DNA of 64,000 bases from Saccharina japonica (GCA_008828725.1 MEHQ01000733.1:1-64000); one strand, 5' to 3'. Shown: positions 10,340-21,606, numbered from the stretch's first letter. Notes: generated by a model not told the origin, from the sequence alone. Program-made: numbers and translations.

Positions 10340-10417
10340 TTAACCCGTTTAGGACTGCAATCCCGTTTTGGGGACAAACAACTCTAATTCTAAGTAATTT
10401 GTCCCCAAAAAACCACT
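10340..10417. repeat. TIR-A copy, right end cut
   Basis: TTAACCCGTTTAGGACTGCA, loop CTCTAATTCTAAGTAATTTG, then the right arm stops at CCCCAAAA and SINE-1 sequence begins. Confidence 0.7.
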
Positions 10418-10429
10418 CTGCTGAGAGCG

Positions 10430-10650
10430 CCTTCGTAGCGTGGGTGGGTGGAGTTCGACGCGAGTCGACGAGGGAACGAAAGTGCTGAAATCTTCTCGCG
10501 ATAAAAAGTGCAAGGCACGTAATGCTGTAGTGGGGAGAGAAGAGAAAACCCTTCTTCTATTAATAGTGACCCCGGATCTAAGTTACGGCTAAGGAGAGAG
10601 AAAAGAAGGGAGAGATAATAAAAGGGATGGAAAAAAAAAAAACACGAAAA
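10430..10650 (+). repeat. SINE-1, 5'-truncated
   Basis: Starts in CGCCTTCGTAGCGTGGGTGG (body) and runs to GGGATGG plus an A tract. CTATTAATAG at 10557 replaces the usual CTACTTT before GTGACCCCGG. Confidence 0.8.
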
Positions 10651-10923
10651 AAAACCGGCTGGCTCTCCGGTACTCTCCTCCATTCGACCACAAAGCTCCG
10701 GATGGACGCCAGACAGGGAAGGGCTCATCTACGTACAACAACAAAAGTTGTACCAGGTACCAGGTACGTACGTACGTATCCGGCACGTACGTCAGCAGTA
10801 ACTATGAATACACTCGTACATGTTCATATATACCAGTCGGCAGTACTACGTCGTAATACTCGTACATATACTGACCACAGAACAAGGTCGTGCTGCTGGT
10901 GCTGATGCTCGGATGCTCGGTGC

Positions 10924-10992
10924 AGAATACCCCATGTGCCATGTGCCCATGTGCCATGTGCCCATGTGCCATGTGCCCATGTGCCCCCGGGC
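10924..10992 (+). repeat. 16-bp minisatellite
   Basis: About four tandem copies of CCATGTGCCATGTGCC. Confidence 0.9.
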
Positions 10993-11039
10993 TCGTGGGT
11001 CTACGGTCTACGGCGGTGTTACCTCGTACCAGGTTTTTG

Positions 11040-12034
11040 AAACCGCGTTTTAGAGGACAAATTAATTGAAAACATTGAATATTAATAGCCACAATAATAA
11101 GGCCCGTATTAGCTTGACAAAAAATGCTTGACCTTACGAACTTACGACATTATCAACAATAGTCATTTTTGCCTGAAATCAGTCAATTTTGCTTGACAAC
11201 TGAATATGCCTGGTGCCTGGTATTAAATAGTACTTTTTGCATTTTTTTTTATTTATTTTTATTTACTAATAATAGTAAAAAGATTCCCCCCGCTGGGATG
11301 AAATTTCGGAGCCGATTTTCTCCAAAGCCATGCCTTAGAGGGGCAACACACAACGAAAGTTATGGCTTTGAAAAGATCTCGTCGAGTTCTACTTTCCATG
11401 GACTTATAAAACGGTTGGCGTTTGCACTCTTATTATGTATACAGAGTACGACATCATATATATCATACCAGGTACCCGTTATCGATAAAATCGTCTCGAA
11501 ACATCTCCGAAGAAGGGATGTGCTATGATATTTATATATATTGTGTTATGATATGTTACTATTAATATTTAATAATAATAAAATATGTGTTATCTCGTCA
11601 ACCACTGCAAAAATTATCCCACGCTACATACTATATACACTCGAACTTCTAAGAAGTGTCCCCAAAACGTGGTTGGATTAAGAAAAAAAAAAGTCGCAAA
11701 TCTGAATGAAGGGTGGCTGTCGTTTTTCGATCTTCCATAAATAAATAACCCATCGTAGCCAAAAATCAAATCCGTGGTTAGTACTAATAGTTAATAGTTG
11801 GTCTTATTACTATAGTCTAGTGGTCACAGGTCACAGGACAGGCCCCCAATACCTCTGGAGCTCTGGAGTGGGAAGACTACCTCTCGCAGAGAAGACAAAA
11901 CAAACAAAAACAAAGACACACTCATCGCATCGGAACTGCCTGATAAAAGTCGGGGCAACGATCGCGACCTCCAAGCTCCAAGCAAAAGTCAGTCCGGCCA
12001 CTACGCGATATACCAGGTAATTCATGAATTGACA
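11040..12034. other. No gene seen
   Basis: AT-rich unique DNA. Short open frames lack domains and splice pairs. Confidence 0.45.
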
Positions 12035-12035
12035 C

Positions 12036-12115
12036 CAATCTGGCCCGAAATGTAAGAACCATTTAAATTGGATGTTAATATATAAACGGTACGTACATTT
12101 CGGATCAGACTGGTA
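12036..12115. repeat. HP80 copy 4
   Basis: Left arm CCAATCTGGCCCGAAATGTA, right arm complement CCAGTCTGATCCGAAATGTA. TA is kept on the right only. Confidence 0.8.
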
Positions 12116-12146
12116 TATATGATAGATGATGGTAGCCCTGCCAAAA

Positions 12147-12800
12147 GGTGTCAGTTGACGGCTGCCCGTCAATGACCCGTCAAGGACTCTCTACAACTTC
12201 ATGTTACCATACATTAGGACTGCAGTCCCGATGTGGGGACAAAACACTCGGAACTAGAGTGAAATATTTAGTTCTAGACAGTGCAGTTCTAAAAGGGTTG
12301 AATTATGTTCTGGTTCCTTGACGGCTGCCCGTCAAGGACCCGTCAACTCCTCTTTAGCTTTCAAATATCATCCTACTTCAAGGAAGGTTTTTTTCTTGAC
12401 GGCCATCCGTCAAGGACCCGTCAAGGCCTCTTAGACTTGACGTTATAATACCAATAATAGTTCAAGTTTTAGGATTTTCTTGACGTCTTCCCGTCAAGGA
12501 CCCGTCAAGGGTCAAGGCCCCTTTAAAATTGATGGTATCATACTTTAATAGCTCGAATGTGAGGAGTTCCTTGACGGTTGACGGTTATCCGTCAAGGAGC
12601 CGTCAAGGCCTCTTTAGACTTGACGTTATACTACTAAATTAAGTGTGGGGAGTTGGTTATCCGTCAAGGAGCCGTCAAGGCCTCTTTAGCCTTGACGTTA
12701 TAATACTACATGAAGTGTAGGGAGTTCCTCGACGGTTATCCGTCAAGACCGTCAAGGATACGTCAACAATCCGTCAAGAAGCCGTCAAGGCCTATGTTAC
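12147..12800 (+). repeat. TTGACGG hairpin satellite
   Basis: About seven degenerate units of 66-100 bp. Each opens with a small inverted repeat (CTTGACGG, 5-10 bases, CCGTCAAGG), then GACCCGTCAAGGCC, CTCTTTAGACTTGACGTTAT and GTGTGGGGAGTT. The first unit is split by a TIR-A element at 12206-12301. One or two further units lie at 13790-13895. Confidence 0.85.
12206..12301. repeat. TIR-A copy inside the TTGACGG satellite
   Basis: ATTAGGACTGCAGTCCCGAT on the left and GTGCAGTTCTAAAAGGGTTG on the right. It interrupts a satellite unit, so it arrived after the array formed. Confidence 0.7.
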
Positions 12801-12980
12801 AAAGCTCTTTCAAGCTACTGTACGAGGTATGGGCTATGACCCTCCATTTTTTTTCGATGGCTCCGATCCTATACCTGAGGATGATTTTTTAAGGCATTAA
12901 ATTATTGGGATGTTTTCCTAGGGGAGAGTTCATATAACTTGGTTTTAGACTTCGGTTTGAGTTGATTTTTCACGTCGCAA

Positions 12981-13063
12981 TACCGTTTTGTCCGAAAATG
13001 TAAGGAACGTATGAGTATTAATTCGAGTACCAATAACTTCGTACATTTCCGGACAGAGTGGTA
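12981..13063. repeat. HP80 copy 5
   Basis: TA-flanked. Arms CCGTTTTGTCCGAAAATGTA and (complement) CCACTCTGTCCGGAAATGTA. Confidence 0.85.
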
Positions 13064-13071
13064 GTGCTGTG

Positions 13072-13153
13072 TACCCCTTTGTCCGGAAATATAAGGACTG
13101 TTTGAGTACTATTATGGGTATAAAAAAGATCTTATATTTGCGGACAGAGTGTG
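13072..13153. repeat. HP80 copy 6
   Basis: Arms CCCCTTTGTCCGGAAATATA and (complement) CCACACTCTGTCCGCAAATA. It lies only 8 bp from copy 5 and both share the GTCCG arm variant, suggesting local duplication. Confidence 0.82.
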
Positions 13154-13159
13154 GCATAT

Positions 13160-13789
13160 TTTTCTGTGTGAGATCTGAAGGAAAACCCGTTCTGCACTCG
13201 TACTCGTACTGCAAGTACGGGGTTCGCTCGCTGCTGCAGGTAACCGAGAGGGCTCGAATCCACAGAGACAAAGCTACTGCTGCTGGTTATGTAGTCTGGT
13301 GCTGGGATTGTTGTGGTGTGGCTACGCGCCCGCACTCAAAAGCTTGTGCATCTGGCCTCTGGGCAGATGGTACGTGTAGGGGCAGAGCAGCCTGCGCCGG
13401 CCCTGACTTTCGACCCTCTCAAAGGGACAGAGCGCAGGGCCCCAAGAACACAACTAGAAACATACTACAGGCGGGAAATACCGCCACACCACGAGGGTGC
13501 TGGGCCGCCCTCTGCGAGGGCGATTGTCCAAATATCCGGCTTGCAACAGCGCTATCTGTCTGTCTCGCATAGCCGCACGTCTCGCCTCCTGGCAGCGCCG
13601 AGACTGTCAGGCTTGTCAGCGGCCACCAATCACCACCGCCCGTCCTTACGTAATCCTTATAAAACTCGTATGTGATTGGTCTTAGTATACTGCTCGAACA
13701 GCCTATGATTGGCCCGTCCTTAAATAAAAGTTCCTCACGTATAGGCGCTGTGCCGAGGTTCATAGCCAATAGATTTCGAGTGAAGGGAG
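13160..13789. other. GC-rich island with CCAAT boxes
   Basis: A unique GC-rich stretch with open frames on both strands, followed at 13625-13775 by ATTGG or CCAAT at about 13626, 13675, 13707 and 13764. An ATAAAA lies at 13659. It separates two parts of the TTGACGG satellite, so it may be inserted DNA. It could be a promoter region, but I cannot identify the transcribed unit. Confidence 0.35.
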
Positions 13790-13895
13790 TTCCAGGATCC
13801 GTCAAGGCCTGTTTACACTTGATGTTACTATACTACTCTAATTGTGGGGGGTTCGTTCCTGGCGGCTGTCCGTCACGTCCGTCAAGGAGCAAGAG
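13790..13895 (+). repeat. Outlying TTGACGG satellite unit
   Basis: CCGTCAAGGCCTGTTTACAC, then TTGATGTTAC, GTGGGGGGTTCG and CCGTCAAGGAG match the 12.1-12.8 kb array. Confidence 0.75.
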
Positions 13896-14639
13896 TTGCC
13901 ATGCCGTCAACCCCGGCGTCTTTGACCTCGAGTATACCGAACATCGATCCATTGGCGCCAAACCGCTTTGTGTCTATGGTCGGTCTGTTATCTTACTGCC
14001 ATACATACTCGCGCGTAGCCCATTATATTGCCATAGGACCACACCCTATCGATACACTGATACCGATACCATGCACCACCATGTCTGCCGTACCCCCTGG
14101 CCTCCGGTGCATGCCCCTCATCAGGAATCGCGCGTACACCTTTTCTATATACCTGGCATGCATATAATACCTGGTGCTAAGTTTTCGGAAATACCAAAAT
14201 TCTGGAGCATATGGGAGGACATTCCCTAATGCCATAAGGCTTTTTTATTAAATAGTAGCATGTTACGAACCTAATGCCATACAATAGGCTCTAAGCAGCA
14301 TGGAAAAACTAAACGTTAGTATAACCCTTGTTGCGTAAGGGTACAAGTATCATGCCTGGTGCCTGGTATACATAGACCGGTAGTACCCAACAGCAGTGCG
14401 CTGTAATGTCATAATCTAGCCCATGGTCACAAAAAGCCACATCGAGTGTGTTAGGTTACAAGAGCAGGAAAACGAACAGGCTAAACAAGGTATACCAAGC
14501 TAATATGTAATCGTCCCTAGATTCCCGGAATTCCATTTGTAATCTGACAATGTGCAGCTCTTATTGCAATCATACCATTCACATATCATACATACATCTA
14601 TCACAACCATTAAATCATCCCTGAATACTTGACAAAAGT
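13896..14639. other. No gene seen
   Basis: Unique DNA with a patch of CCGATACC/GATACACTGAT repeats near 14050 and degenerate CCTGGTGCCTGGTA motifs. An open plus-strand frame across 13670-14230 shows no domain. Confidence 0.4.
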
Positions 14640-14817
14640 TATGTAAGATGCAGCTCGCTCTCCATGTAGCTCGCTCAAACACCTCGCGGCGATTCGCGCT
14701 TGGTGCAAGCAATGTCTGTCTGGTTGGTGAAAACCCGACGTGCTCCATCCCGGCACTAAAGGGATGCGAGGGTACATGGTCATACGACTACTGCAGCCAT
14801 GCGTGACAATAAGTAAC
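14640..14817 (-). repeat. R2 repeat
   Basis: The complement carries CATGCATGG-like, AGTCGTATGACCATG, CGGGATGGAGCACGTCGGGT and GCTTGCACCAAGCGCGAATC blocks of R2. Confidence 0.75.
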
Positions 14818-14862
14818 CCCCCCCCCCCCCCTCGCACTGGCACCATACTTAAGGCCACGGTT

Positions 14863-15125
14863 CGAAGCGGGCAAGTTTTGTAGGGCGGAGGCGTGTCTTA
14901 ATTTTTCGCAAATCCCCCCGCGTTTATGTTGAGAATCGCGTCAAGGGTTTCCAAGAGGAGGCTTTTGTTCACAGTCCGCCTGCACGCGGTCAGAAAGTTT
15001 TGTAGTGCCGAGGCGGGCTTTTATTTTTCGGATTCCCCCCCGAATTTTTGTTGAGAATCGAGTCAAGGGTTTCCAAAAGGAGAGGCCTTTGTTCACAGTT
15101 GGCCTAGCCGCGGCCAGATAAGAAT
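14863..15125 (+). repeat. Tandem repeat, about 125 bp, two units
   Basis: Two units sharing AAGTTTTGTAG, TTGAGAATCG, GTCAAGGGTTTCCAA and TTTGTTCACAGT. A third unit lies at 15548-15705 beyond a SINE-1. Confidence 0.8.
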
Positions 15126-15204
15126 TTCCGGACGCTCATACGATGTCAGGAGCGAGGTCACACGGCATCGGAGAAGAAACCACATGTTCCAGCTTCGATC
15201 TATT

Positions 15205-15547
15205 TTAATTTTATTTTTTCCATCCCATTTATTTTCTTCGCACTTCTGTCCCACTCCCTCCATAGTCGTAACTCAGATCCGGGGTCACAGAGCAGGTTTT
15301 CTCCCTCCTCCTCACTACGGTTCGTGCCTTGATTTTTATCGCGCAGAGGGTTCAGCATTCCCAACGCTCGTCAATTTTCATCGAATTTCGCTAACTCAAG
15401 CTCTCGCGCTTTCCGCTATTAATAGTCAAGATATGTTTTGCGACAAAAAGTCCTTACGAGCATGCACTCGGGGGGGCTCGAACTCACGACCTTGACTCTG
15501 TATAACAGGGACGAGATTCACCTGTCATTCCACCGGGGACGCCGACT
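15205..15547 (-). mobile_element. SINE-1, full length (subtype with GCGCAGAGGGTTC)
   Basis: The head in the complement starts CCCCGGTGGAATGACAGGTG and has box B GTGAGTTCGAGCCCCCC. The body differs from the main type (GAACCCTCTGCGCGATAAAA), as in the copies at 33.2 and 56.3 kb. CTATTAATAG at 15416 is absent from both sister copies. It sits inside the 125-bp tandem repeat. Confidence 0.85.
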
Positions 15548-15705
15548 TATACGCTCCCCCAAATGTTATGTTGAAGAATCGAGTCAAGGGTTTCCTAAAG
15601 AAGAAGCATTGGTTCACAATCCGCCCGCACGCGACCCAATCAGTACGCGTAGACTTCAGGCGGTGTCAGGAGCGAGATTACGCGGCATCCGATAAGAAAC
15701 CACAT
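15548..15705 (+). repeat. Third 125-bp unit plus flank
   Basis: GAATCGAGTCAAGGGTTTCC and GTTCACAATCCGCC, then TGTCAGGAGCGAGATTAC matching the segment just upstream of the SINE (15145-15165). Confidence 0.75.
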
Positions 15706-16610
15706 GTTACAGCTCTGATCTATATTCTAAAGCAAGAAAACAAAAAACGACGCCAAACAAAACGATGTTTTGCGTGGATATCATATATATGCCCGAAAAC
15801 CACTTGACAAAAGTGCATTTTAGACGCCTGAAAACGTTTAGTTCGCCGACGGTGAACGTAAAAAGGCGCCTCAAATTATTTCCTCGAACCAGCGAAAAAG
15901 GCACCCGCAATTTTTGTTTCGCCCACGGCGAAAATGTGTTGCGCACCCCGAAACCCGTGCTGCGTTGTGCGCGCAACACGACTTCCGGCGCCTGATGCGA
16001 AAAACCGCAAATCCGACCTCAATGTTGCGCCACCGCAACAGCACAGGCCCAACAGCAGTACGTACGTACGTACTGTTTGTGTTCTGGTTTCAGAGCTTCT
16101 GCAGACCTGCTCCAACCACATGACCAAGCATTCCACACGACTACTCGTACCGTGTGACCGTGTGTGTACGTCGGAAGTCGGGAGGAATGCTTCTCAACTC
16201 TCATACGGTAGACCGTAGACAACCATACTTTAGGGCTACTTTTTTATATTAATAACAACAATCTATGCACCGCTGTAACAACCCCTCCTCGTCTCGTACC
16301 TCGTACCACACCAGCAGTACCATTGGTACCAGTACCATGACACCAGTACAAGGAGTAGCCACAGTGTGCGTCAACCATCGTTATGTATCAAGACGACGAC
16401 GATGACGGACGAGTATCGTTCCAGGGAAAGAAGCAAGAAAAATCACCAGTATTCAGTATTCAGTCATCAGGAGCAGTAAACCACTGCTCGTACACACCGT
16501 CCGTACAGACCCTGAGCCCGGGCCCTGGGCGTGGTGAAAGGTGAACGCTTAACGCTGCATATCGTTGGGTGCGGACAGATAACCGGTCCACAATGTCCAT
16601 GTTCACATCT
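15706..16610. other. No gene seen
   Basis: Unique sequence. Frames are open on both strands at 15,900-16,220 without domains or convincing splice sites. Confidence 0.4.
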
Positions 16611-16980
16611 ATCTTTTTCTTTTTTTTTCTGTCTTTTTTTGTCCATCCCATTTTTACCTTGGCCCTTCTTTTTTTCTCTCTCTCTCTCAGTCGTAACCCA
16701 GATCCGGAGTCTTAGCAGGCTCTTCTCCCTCCTCCCACACTACCGCACGTGCCTTGCATCATTACGGCGAGAAGGTTTCAGCAGTTTCTTCCCTCGTCGA
16801 CTTGCGTCGGATTCCGCCTACCCACGCCACGAAGGCGCGCTCTCAGCAATTGGTTCCTTTTTATGTGTTTCAAATGAAGTCAAAATCTCACCACGGTGGG
16901 ATTTGAACTCGGGTACCAATGCTATTCTAGTAGCCTTTGAAGCTGACCACTACTACTGTAGTTTACCGGGGCAACCGGCT
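16611..16980 (-). mobile_element. SINE-1, full length
   Basis: Head in the complement: GCCCCGGTAAACTACAGTAG with box B GAGTTCAAATCCCACCG, body, then a long T/CT-rich 3' tail on the plus strand. More diverged than the copies at 9.5 and 62.7 kb. Confidence 0.82.
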
Positions 16981-17237
16981 TACTCGTATATAGTCGGCTC
17001 GATCACGGAAAAGAGTCAACCCGCACTACTACACTACTACTATAATTCCATGAACTTCACTGGCACCTCTATAATGCCGCTATGTTGCCAGGCCAACACG
17101 CCGGCACTGCTGTAGAGGGCACCAGCATTAAGCGATAGCGGCCATCGTCATTATTCCGCACACTGCCACGCTCAGGCCACACCGGTTAATCCGTTCATCC
17201 CATCTGCAGCACAGCAGTACGATCTGTATCCAGTCGT

Positions 17238-17371
17238 AGTTTTAGTTTTGTGACCAACATAACTGGTATCTCTCTAGGATGAAGAATCGGCACGGACACT
17301 TGGTGTGCTTGCTGGATGTCGACATGTCGACGGGTAGAACGGACGGTTTAATGTGAAGAACACACACACAA
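17238..17371 (+). repeat. R1 repeat
   Basis: TTTTGTGACCAACATAACTG, CTCTCTAGGATGAAGAATCG, GGTAGAACGGACGG, then TTTAATGTGAAGAAC(AC)n. Full length. Confidence 0.8.
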
Positions 17372-18011
17372 GTGCTGTGGCAAGCGATCTCACCGGCACG
17401 ATCTCGGGCACCGGTACTATGGAGGAACCCCTCTACTGCTGCTGTACTCGTGTCGTACATTGTCTCCAAAAGTGTGGGTGCAGGGTACATGCAGTCCCAA
17501 CGCGTGGAAGATGGAATGCACGTACGTATCGTATATAGTGCGTTGGAAAGGCCATCAAAAACTTTCTATTCCGCGAGTGACTTCGGGTATATATATATGT
17601 ATATACGTATTGTTGAACCACAAATTCACAAAAACAAACGCAACATGCCCCCTGGCCCCTGGCCCTCGTACCCACGCGCATTGGTCGTATTGCTTGCCGT
17701 ACAGCCATACCACCAAATGTCTCATGTATACGTGTTGTGGCGGCGTGGGAGTGCAAGTGCCGGAAGGGGCAAGGAGCAAGTGGTGAGGAGTGCCCGCTAC
17801 GTATCATATATATGTCTGTATTACCCCGGATCTGAGTTGCGGGAGGGAGGGAGCCTGTGAGGCGGACTTACATATCATATGTATGGATGACAGCGTCGAA
17901 TGAAATGGGGGGGCGGGGGATGGTCGACTTTCCGACAGCGCATTGCCACCAACAACCAGCACACCACATCGCCTCACGGCTCGTTACTCGCTAGGGGCAT
18001 ACCGTCACGTG
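17372..18011. other. No gene seen
   Basis: Several overlapping open frames, none with a domain or matched splice sites. A fragment of SINE-1-type CCCGGATCTGAGTTGCGG occurs near 17824. Confidence 0.4.
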
Positions 18012-18140
18012 GTTTTGTGACCACAGAGCGTTTATATCTCTCTGAGATGAAGAATCGGTACGGAAACTGGGTATGCCAGATATCGACGGGTAGAAAGAAC
18101 GGTTCAAAAATATAAAAATATGAAGAGTGAAGAACACGCA
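18012..18140 (+). repeat. R1 repeat
   Basis: TTTTGTGACCACAGAGCG, GAAGAATCGGTACGG, GACGGGTAGAAAGAACGG. Confidence 0.78.
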
Positions 18141-18404
18141 CAGAGCGCGGGACGGTGGATTGGGCGGGGCTCAACCCGCGAAGGCAGTGTTGAACAAAAG
18201 CACAACATGACGGCCAAAAAAAAGTACAAGAGGTCGCGGTTTGACCGCTTGACTGACCTACCCCTATACTAAGCCTAGTACATTCAGATGCCAGGAGACC
18301 ACGGCTTGACCCCTTGACTGACCGCCCCCTATACTAAAGCTAGTATGTTATGGACAAAATAGACCGCCTTGACGCGCCTAAAAAGACCGGTCTACTTCGT
18401 GTAC

Positions 18405-18616
18405 AGTACTACAGGACACCTAATAAGGAACAGGAAATCTGACCAGTACTACAGGACACCTAATAAGGAACAGGAAATCTGACCCAGGCTGGATTTCTTA
18501 TTCGAGAGAGGGTGTTTCCTACACTACTTTCAAGATAACGACGCTCAAATTTATAATTTTCCTGAAATTACCAGCCTGGCTTTCTTGGTAAGCCTGTTTC
18601 TCATTACTAGGTGTCC
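18405..18616. repeat. TIR-D element with duplicated left end
   Basis: ACAGGACACCTAATAAGGAA occurs twice in tandem (40-bp unit at 18405 and 18445). CAGGCTGGATTTCTTATT and a central GTGTTTCCTACACTA follow, and the inverted end TTCTCATTACTAGGTGTCCTGT closes it. Matches 53945-54118. Confidence 0.82.
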
Positions 18617-18866
18617 TGTACTATTAATATTAATATTCATAGTGCATATATAGCATCTTTGAAGGGTATGAGCTCTCACAAACATGAGCTCTCACAAACA
18701 ATTAGCCGTGAATGTGATACTACAGCAGTAGAGTGTTGATTTAGTTCGCACAACAAGGTAAGATCGTTTTTCAGCGCTCGATTTTTTCTAGAACGGTTAA
18801 GGTTGCCGACACCGAGCGAAAGGCCTTTTCGGAAAAGATCTTGTCGAGATCCTTCCAAAAAAAACG

Positions 18867-19075
18867 TTTTTTCTTCTTCTTTTTCTTTTCCATCCCATTT
18901 ATTATCTTCGCCCTTCCTTTCTCTCTCCTCCCGAGTCGTAACTCAGATCCGGGGTCACAAAGTAGAGGCTCCTCTCCCTGCTCCCCCACTACGGTTCTTG
19001 CCTTGCATTTTTATCGCGAGAAGACTTCAGTTTTTTCTTCCCTCGTCGACTCGCATCGAATTGTTTCGACTTTAG
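18867..19075 (-). repeat. SINE-1, 3' half
   Basis: Complement: body from CAATTCGATGCGAGTCGACG to GGGATGGAAAAG. Head missing. Confidence 0.82.
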
Positions 19076-19139
19076 TTGCACCCTTACCCTTGTCGAGAAA
19101 ACGAGCGCTGAGATCGCACCCCGGTGCGAAATCAACGCC

Positions 19140-19690
19140 CTTTACGGTATACGAGGGGGGGGGGGGGTGTACTCATGTCGTGCACGGCCGTAGTCGTATG
19201 ACCATAGACCCTCACATCCCTACAATGCTGGGACGGAGCACGTTGGGGGGTACTCTAGCTGGTGTCTTCATGTCATGCATGACCGTAGTCGTATGACCAT
19301 ACAGGCAGCAGACCCTTGCATCCCTACAACGCCGGGACGGAGCACGTTGGGGGGTACTCTATTATAGCTATTAATAGTGCACTCATGGCATGCATGGCCG
19401 TAGTCGTATGACCATACAGGCAGTAGACCCTCGCACCCCTACAATGCCGGGACGGAGCACGTTGGGGGGTACTCTAGCTAGTGCACTCATGTCATGCATG
19501 GCCATAGTCGTATGGTCATACAAGTAGACCCTCGCATCCCTACAATGCCGGGGCGGAGCACGTTGGGTTTTCACCAATCAGGCAGACATTATTGCCTTGC
19601 ACCAAGCGCGAAGCGCCGTGAGGTGTTGGGCGAGTCGCACGAAGGGTGAGAGCTGCATCTTACTGAGAAAACCGCTTGCGGGGCGGACTT
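19140..19690 (+). repeat. R2 tandem cluster
   Basis: Four tandem units of about 105-120 bp (CATGCATGGCCGTAGTCGTA, then CCTCGCATCCCTACAATGCC, then GGACGGAGCACGTTGG), then one R2 tail with GCTTGCACCAAGCGCGAAG-like sequence and GGCGGACTT. The third unit has both CTAG sites expanded (19359-19377). Confidence 0.85.
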
Positions 19691-20389
19691 GGGGGGGGTG
19701 CCCAAAGGTCGTGCTGCTATTAATGGCATTAACTGGGCACTCCAACTACGATGCGACCACAAAATTGATTTCTGGCGAGATGATTTGATGTGAGAACGTG
19801 ATAACACGAGCAACATCGATTACGTACGTACTATTAAAAACAACTGCCAAACCCTCCAACAGATATATAGTGGCATCAACGCACCAACAATCTCCACCAA
19901 GTATTTTATCTCGTTCCAAGGAATAAGGATATTCCAAACGTTGTCTCTGCGGTCTTGTTTGTGTGAGTGTTTGCTTGTACTTTTGACTTGTCTCTTTGTC
20001 TTTGTCTTCGTCTTTTTCCCTTCGTTGCTTTTGACCTTTTGCAGTTACACTGCTCGCAGGCCGGGGGTACATCAGTCACACGGGACCATAGTTCCCTTCC
20101 CCCGTATCATGTCTGCGTTTATAATCGGGGTGGAGGACTCGATTTGTTTGCCTGACCGGTGTGAACCCGGCACGGAACACCCCGGCATTATAGGGGCACC
20201 AAGATAGAATCAGGGGGCGTGTACCCCCGATTGGTGATGTTGACTTTTCCATTTTTATTTTTACCTTCACATAGCGTGTAGAGGGGAGCGGAGGGCTCCA
20301 GACTATCTGTTTTTGACTGGCTTTGATCGCTTTGCGGACCCTTCTGGTTCCACTTTTATTTCAGTATACCTTTTTTGGGTAAGTTAGCC
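19691..20389. other. No gene seen
   Basis: Unique DNA; no recognisable exon. Confidence 0.4.
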
Positions 20390-20512
20390 TGTGACCACGG
20401 GAATCGACCGTGTCAAGTGTTGGATTAGTACGGACAGATGGAGGTACTGGATAGAGAGACCGGCACGGTTTTTAATGTGAAGACAACAACAACAACAAAA
20501 ACAAACGAAACA
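20390..20512 (+). repeat. R1-related repeat with AAC tail
   Basis: GTGACCACGGGAATCG ... GACCGGCACGG then TTTAATGTGAAGACAAC(AAC)n. Intermediate between R1 and the 3605 copy. Confidence 0.65.
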
Positions 20513-21149
20513 AGTCGTATCGGTATGCACATATCATATACACCACTCACTTTGTGCCCCCTCCTCTGGCCTGACATGTGCCCGGGTAAGGACCAGGTTT
20601 ATTGTGTGATCAGATCAGATGAATGCCCGAACGGCGCTTAGATAAACACTCGATTTTGGACATGACCACGGACATACGTTTATTTTTGCTCAGAACAACA
20701 ACAACAACAACAGGTATCAGGACCGAGTGGTACTATCAATAGTTAGGGCTGGGCACTGGCTGGCTCAGTCAGTAGCGATTATACCCTCGTCAAAAGCAAT
20801 CATTATACTGGACTGCGGCAGTATTTTCTCGTCTCTCCTCGCTCCTTCCGAAACGCATTTGGTGGGTTTTCGTACTAAATCATGGCGTGTTTCTTGGAGG
20901 TACGTAATTAAAAACCTACTGGCGAACATACTTGCCGAGTCAGTCAGTAGATTACTACTGCCAGTACATACTGTGCCAGTGCCCAGGCCTATTAACAGTA
21001 TCATACCATCAAGGGTTAAGGATGAATTAATAGTACTATTCGTAGTATAAAACCACGACCAGGACAAGAGGACAGCGTGATTCCGATCGGTATGAAACCA
21101 ACACACGAATGCTTGCGGAGACAAAACAGATACTTCAGAGTATATATGT
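20513..21149. other. No gene seen
   Basis: A frame on each strand crosses 20,730-21,160, without domain or splice support. Confidence 0.4.
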
Positions 21150-21425
21150 GTGTGTGAGTTCACATTAAACCTTTCTTTCTACCCGTCGTCGAGATCCAGC
21201 ACACGCAGGAGTGCCCGCGACGATTCTTCCTCCTAGAGAGAGATGCAATCTCTCTGTGTGTGTTCTTCGCATTAAACATCAAAACCGTTACTTCTACCCG
21301 TCGACATCCTTGAAACCCAAGTGTCGGTGCCCATTCGTCCTCCTAGAGAGATACATACAAGCACCTGTGGCCTGTGGACAGAAAACCACAACAGATCAGA
21401 GATACTTATAACCGGAACCTGGTGT
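21150..21425 (-). repeat. Two R1 repeats in tandem
   Basis: Two minus-strand copies (about 21150-21235 and 21240-21425), each with TTCTACCCGTCG and CCTAGAGAGAT blocks on the plus strand. Confidence 0.75.
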
Positions 21426-21606
21426 ACAATATCATCCAGGCCCGGAGGTTCCGCGCATTCGTAGCCGCGAGATTTGTTCCCTTCATTTGCAGCCGACAGA
21501 GTTCTACAACAAAAAAATTGTGGGCGCCGCGACATTTCGTTCACGTCCACCCGCTCATCCACCCACATCCATCCACTTATTCACCCATCCACCATATACT
21601 ACTATG

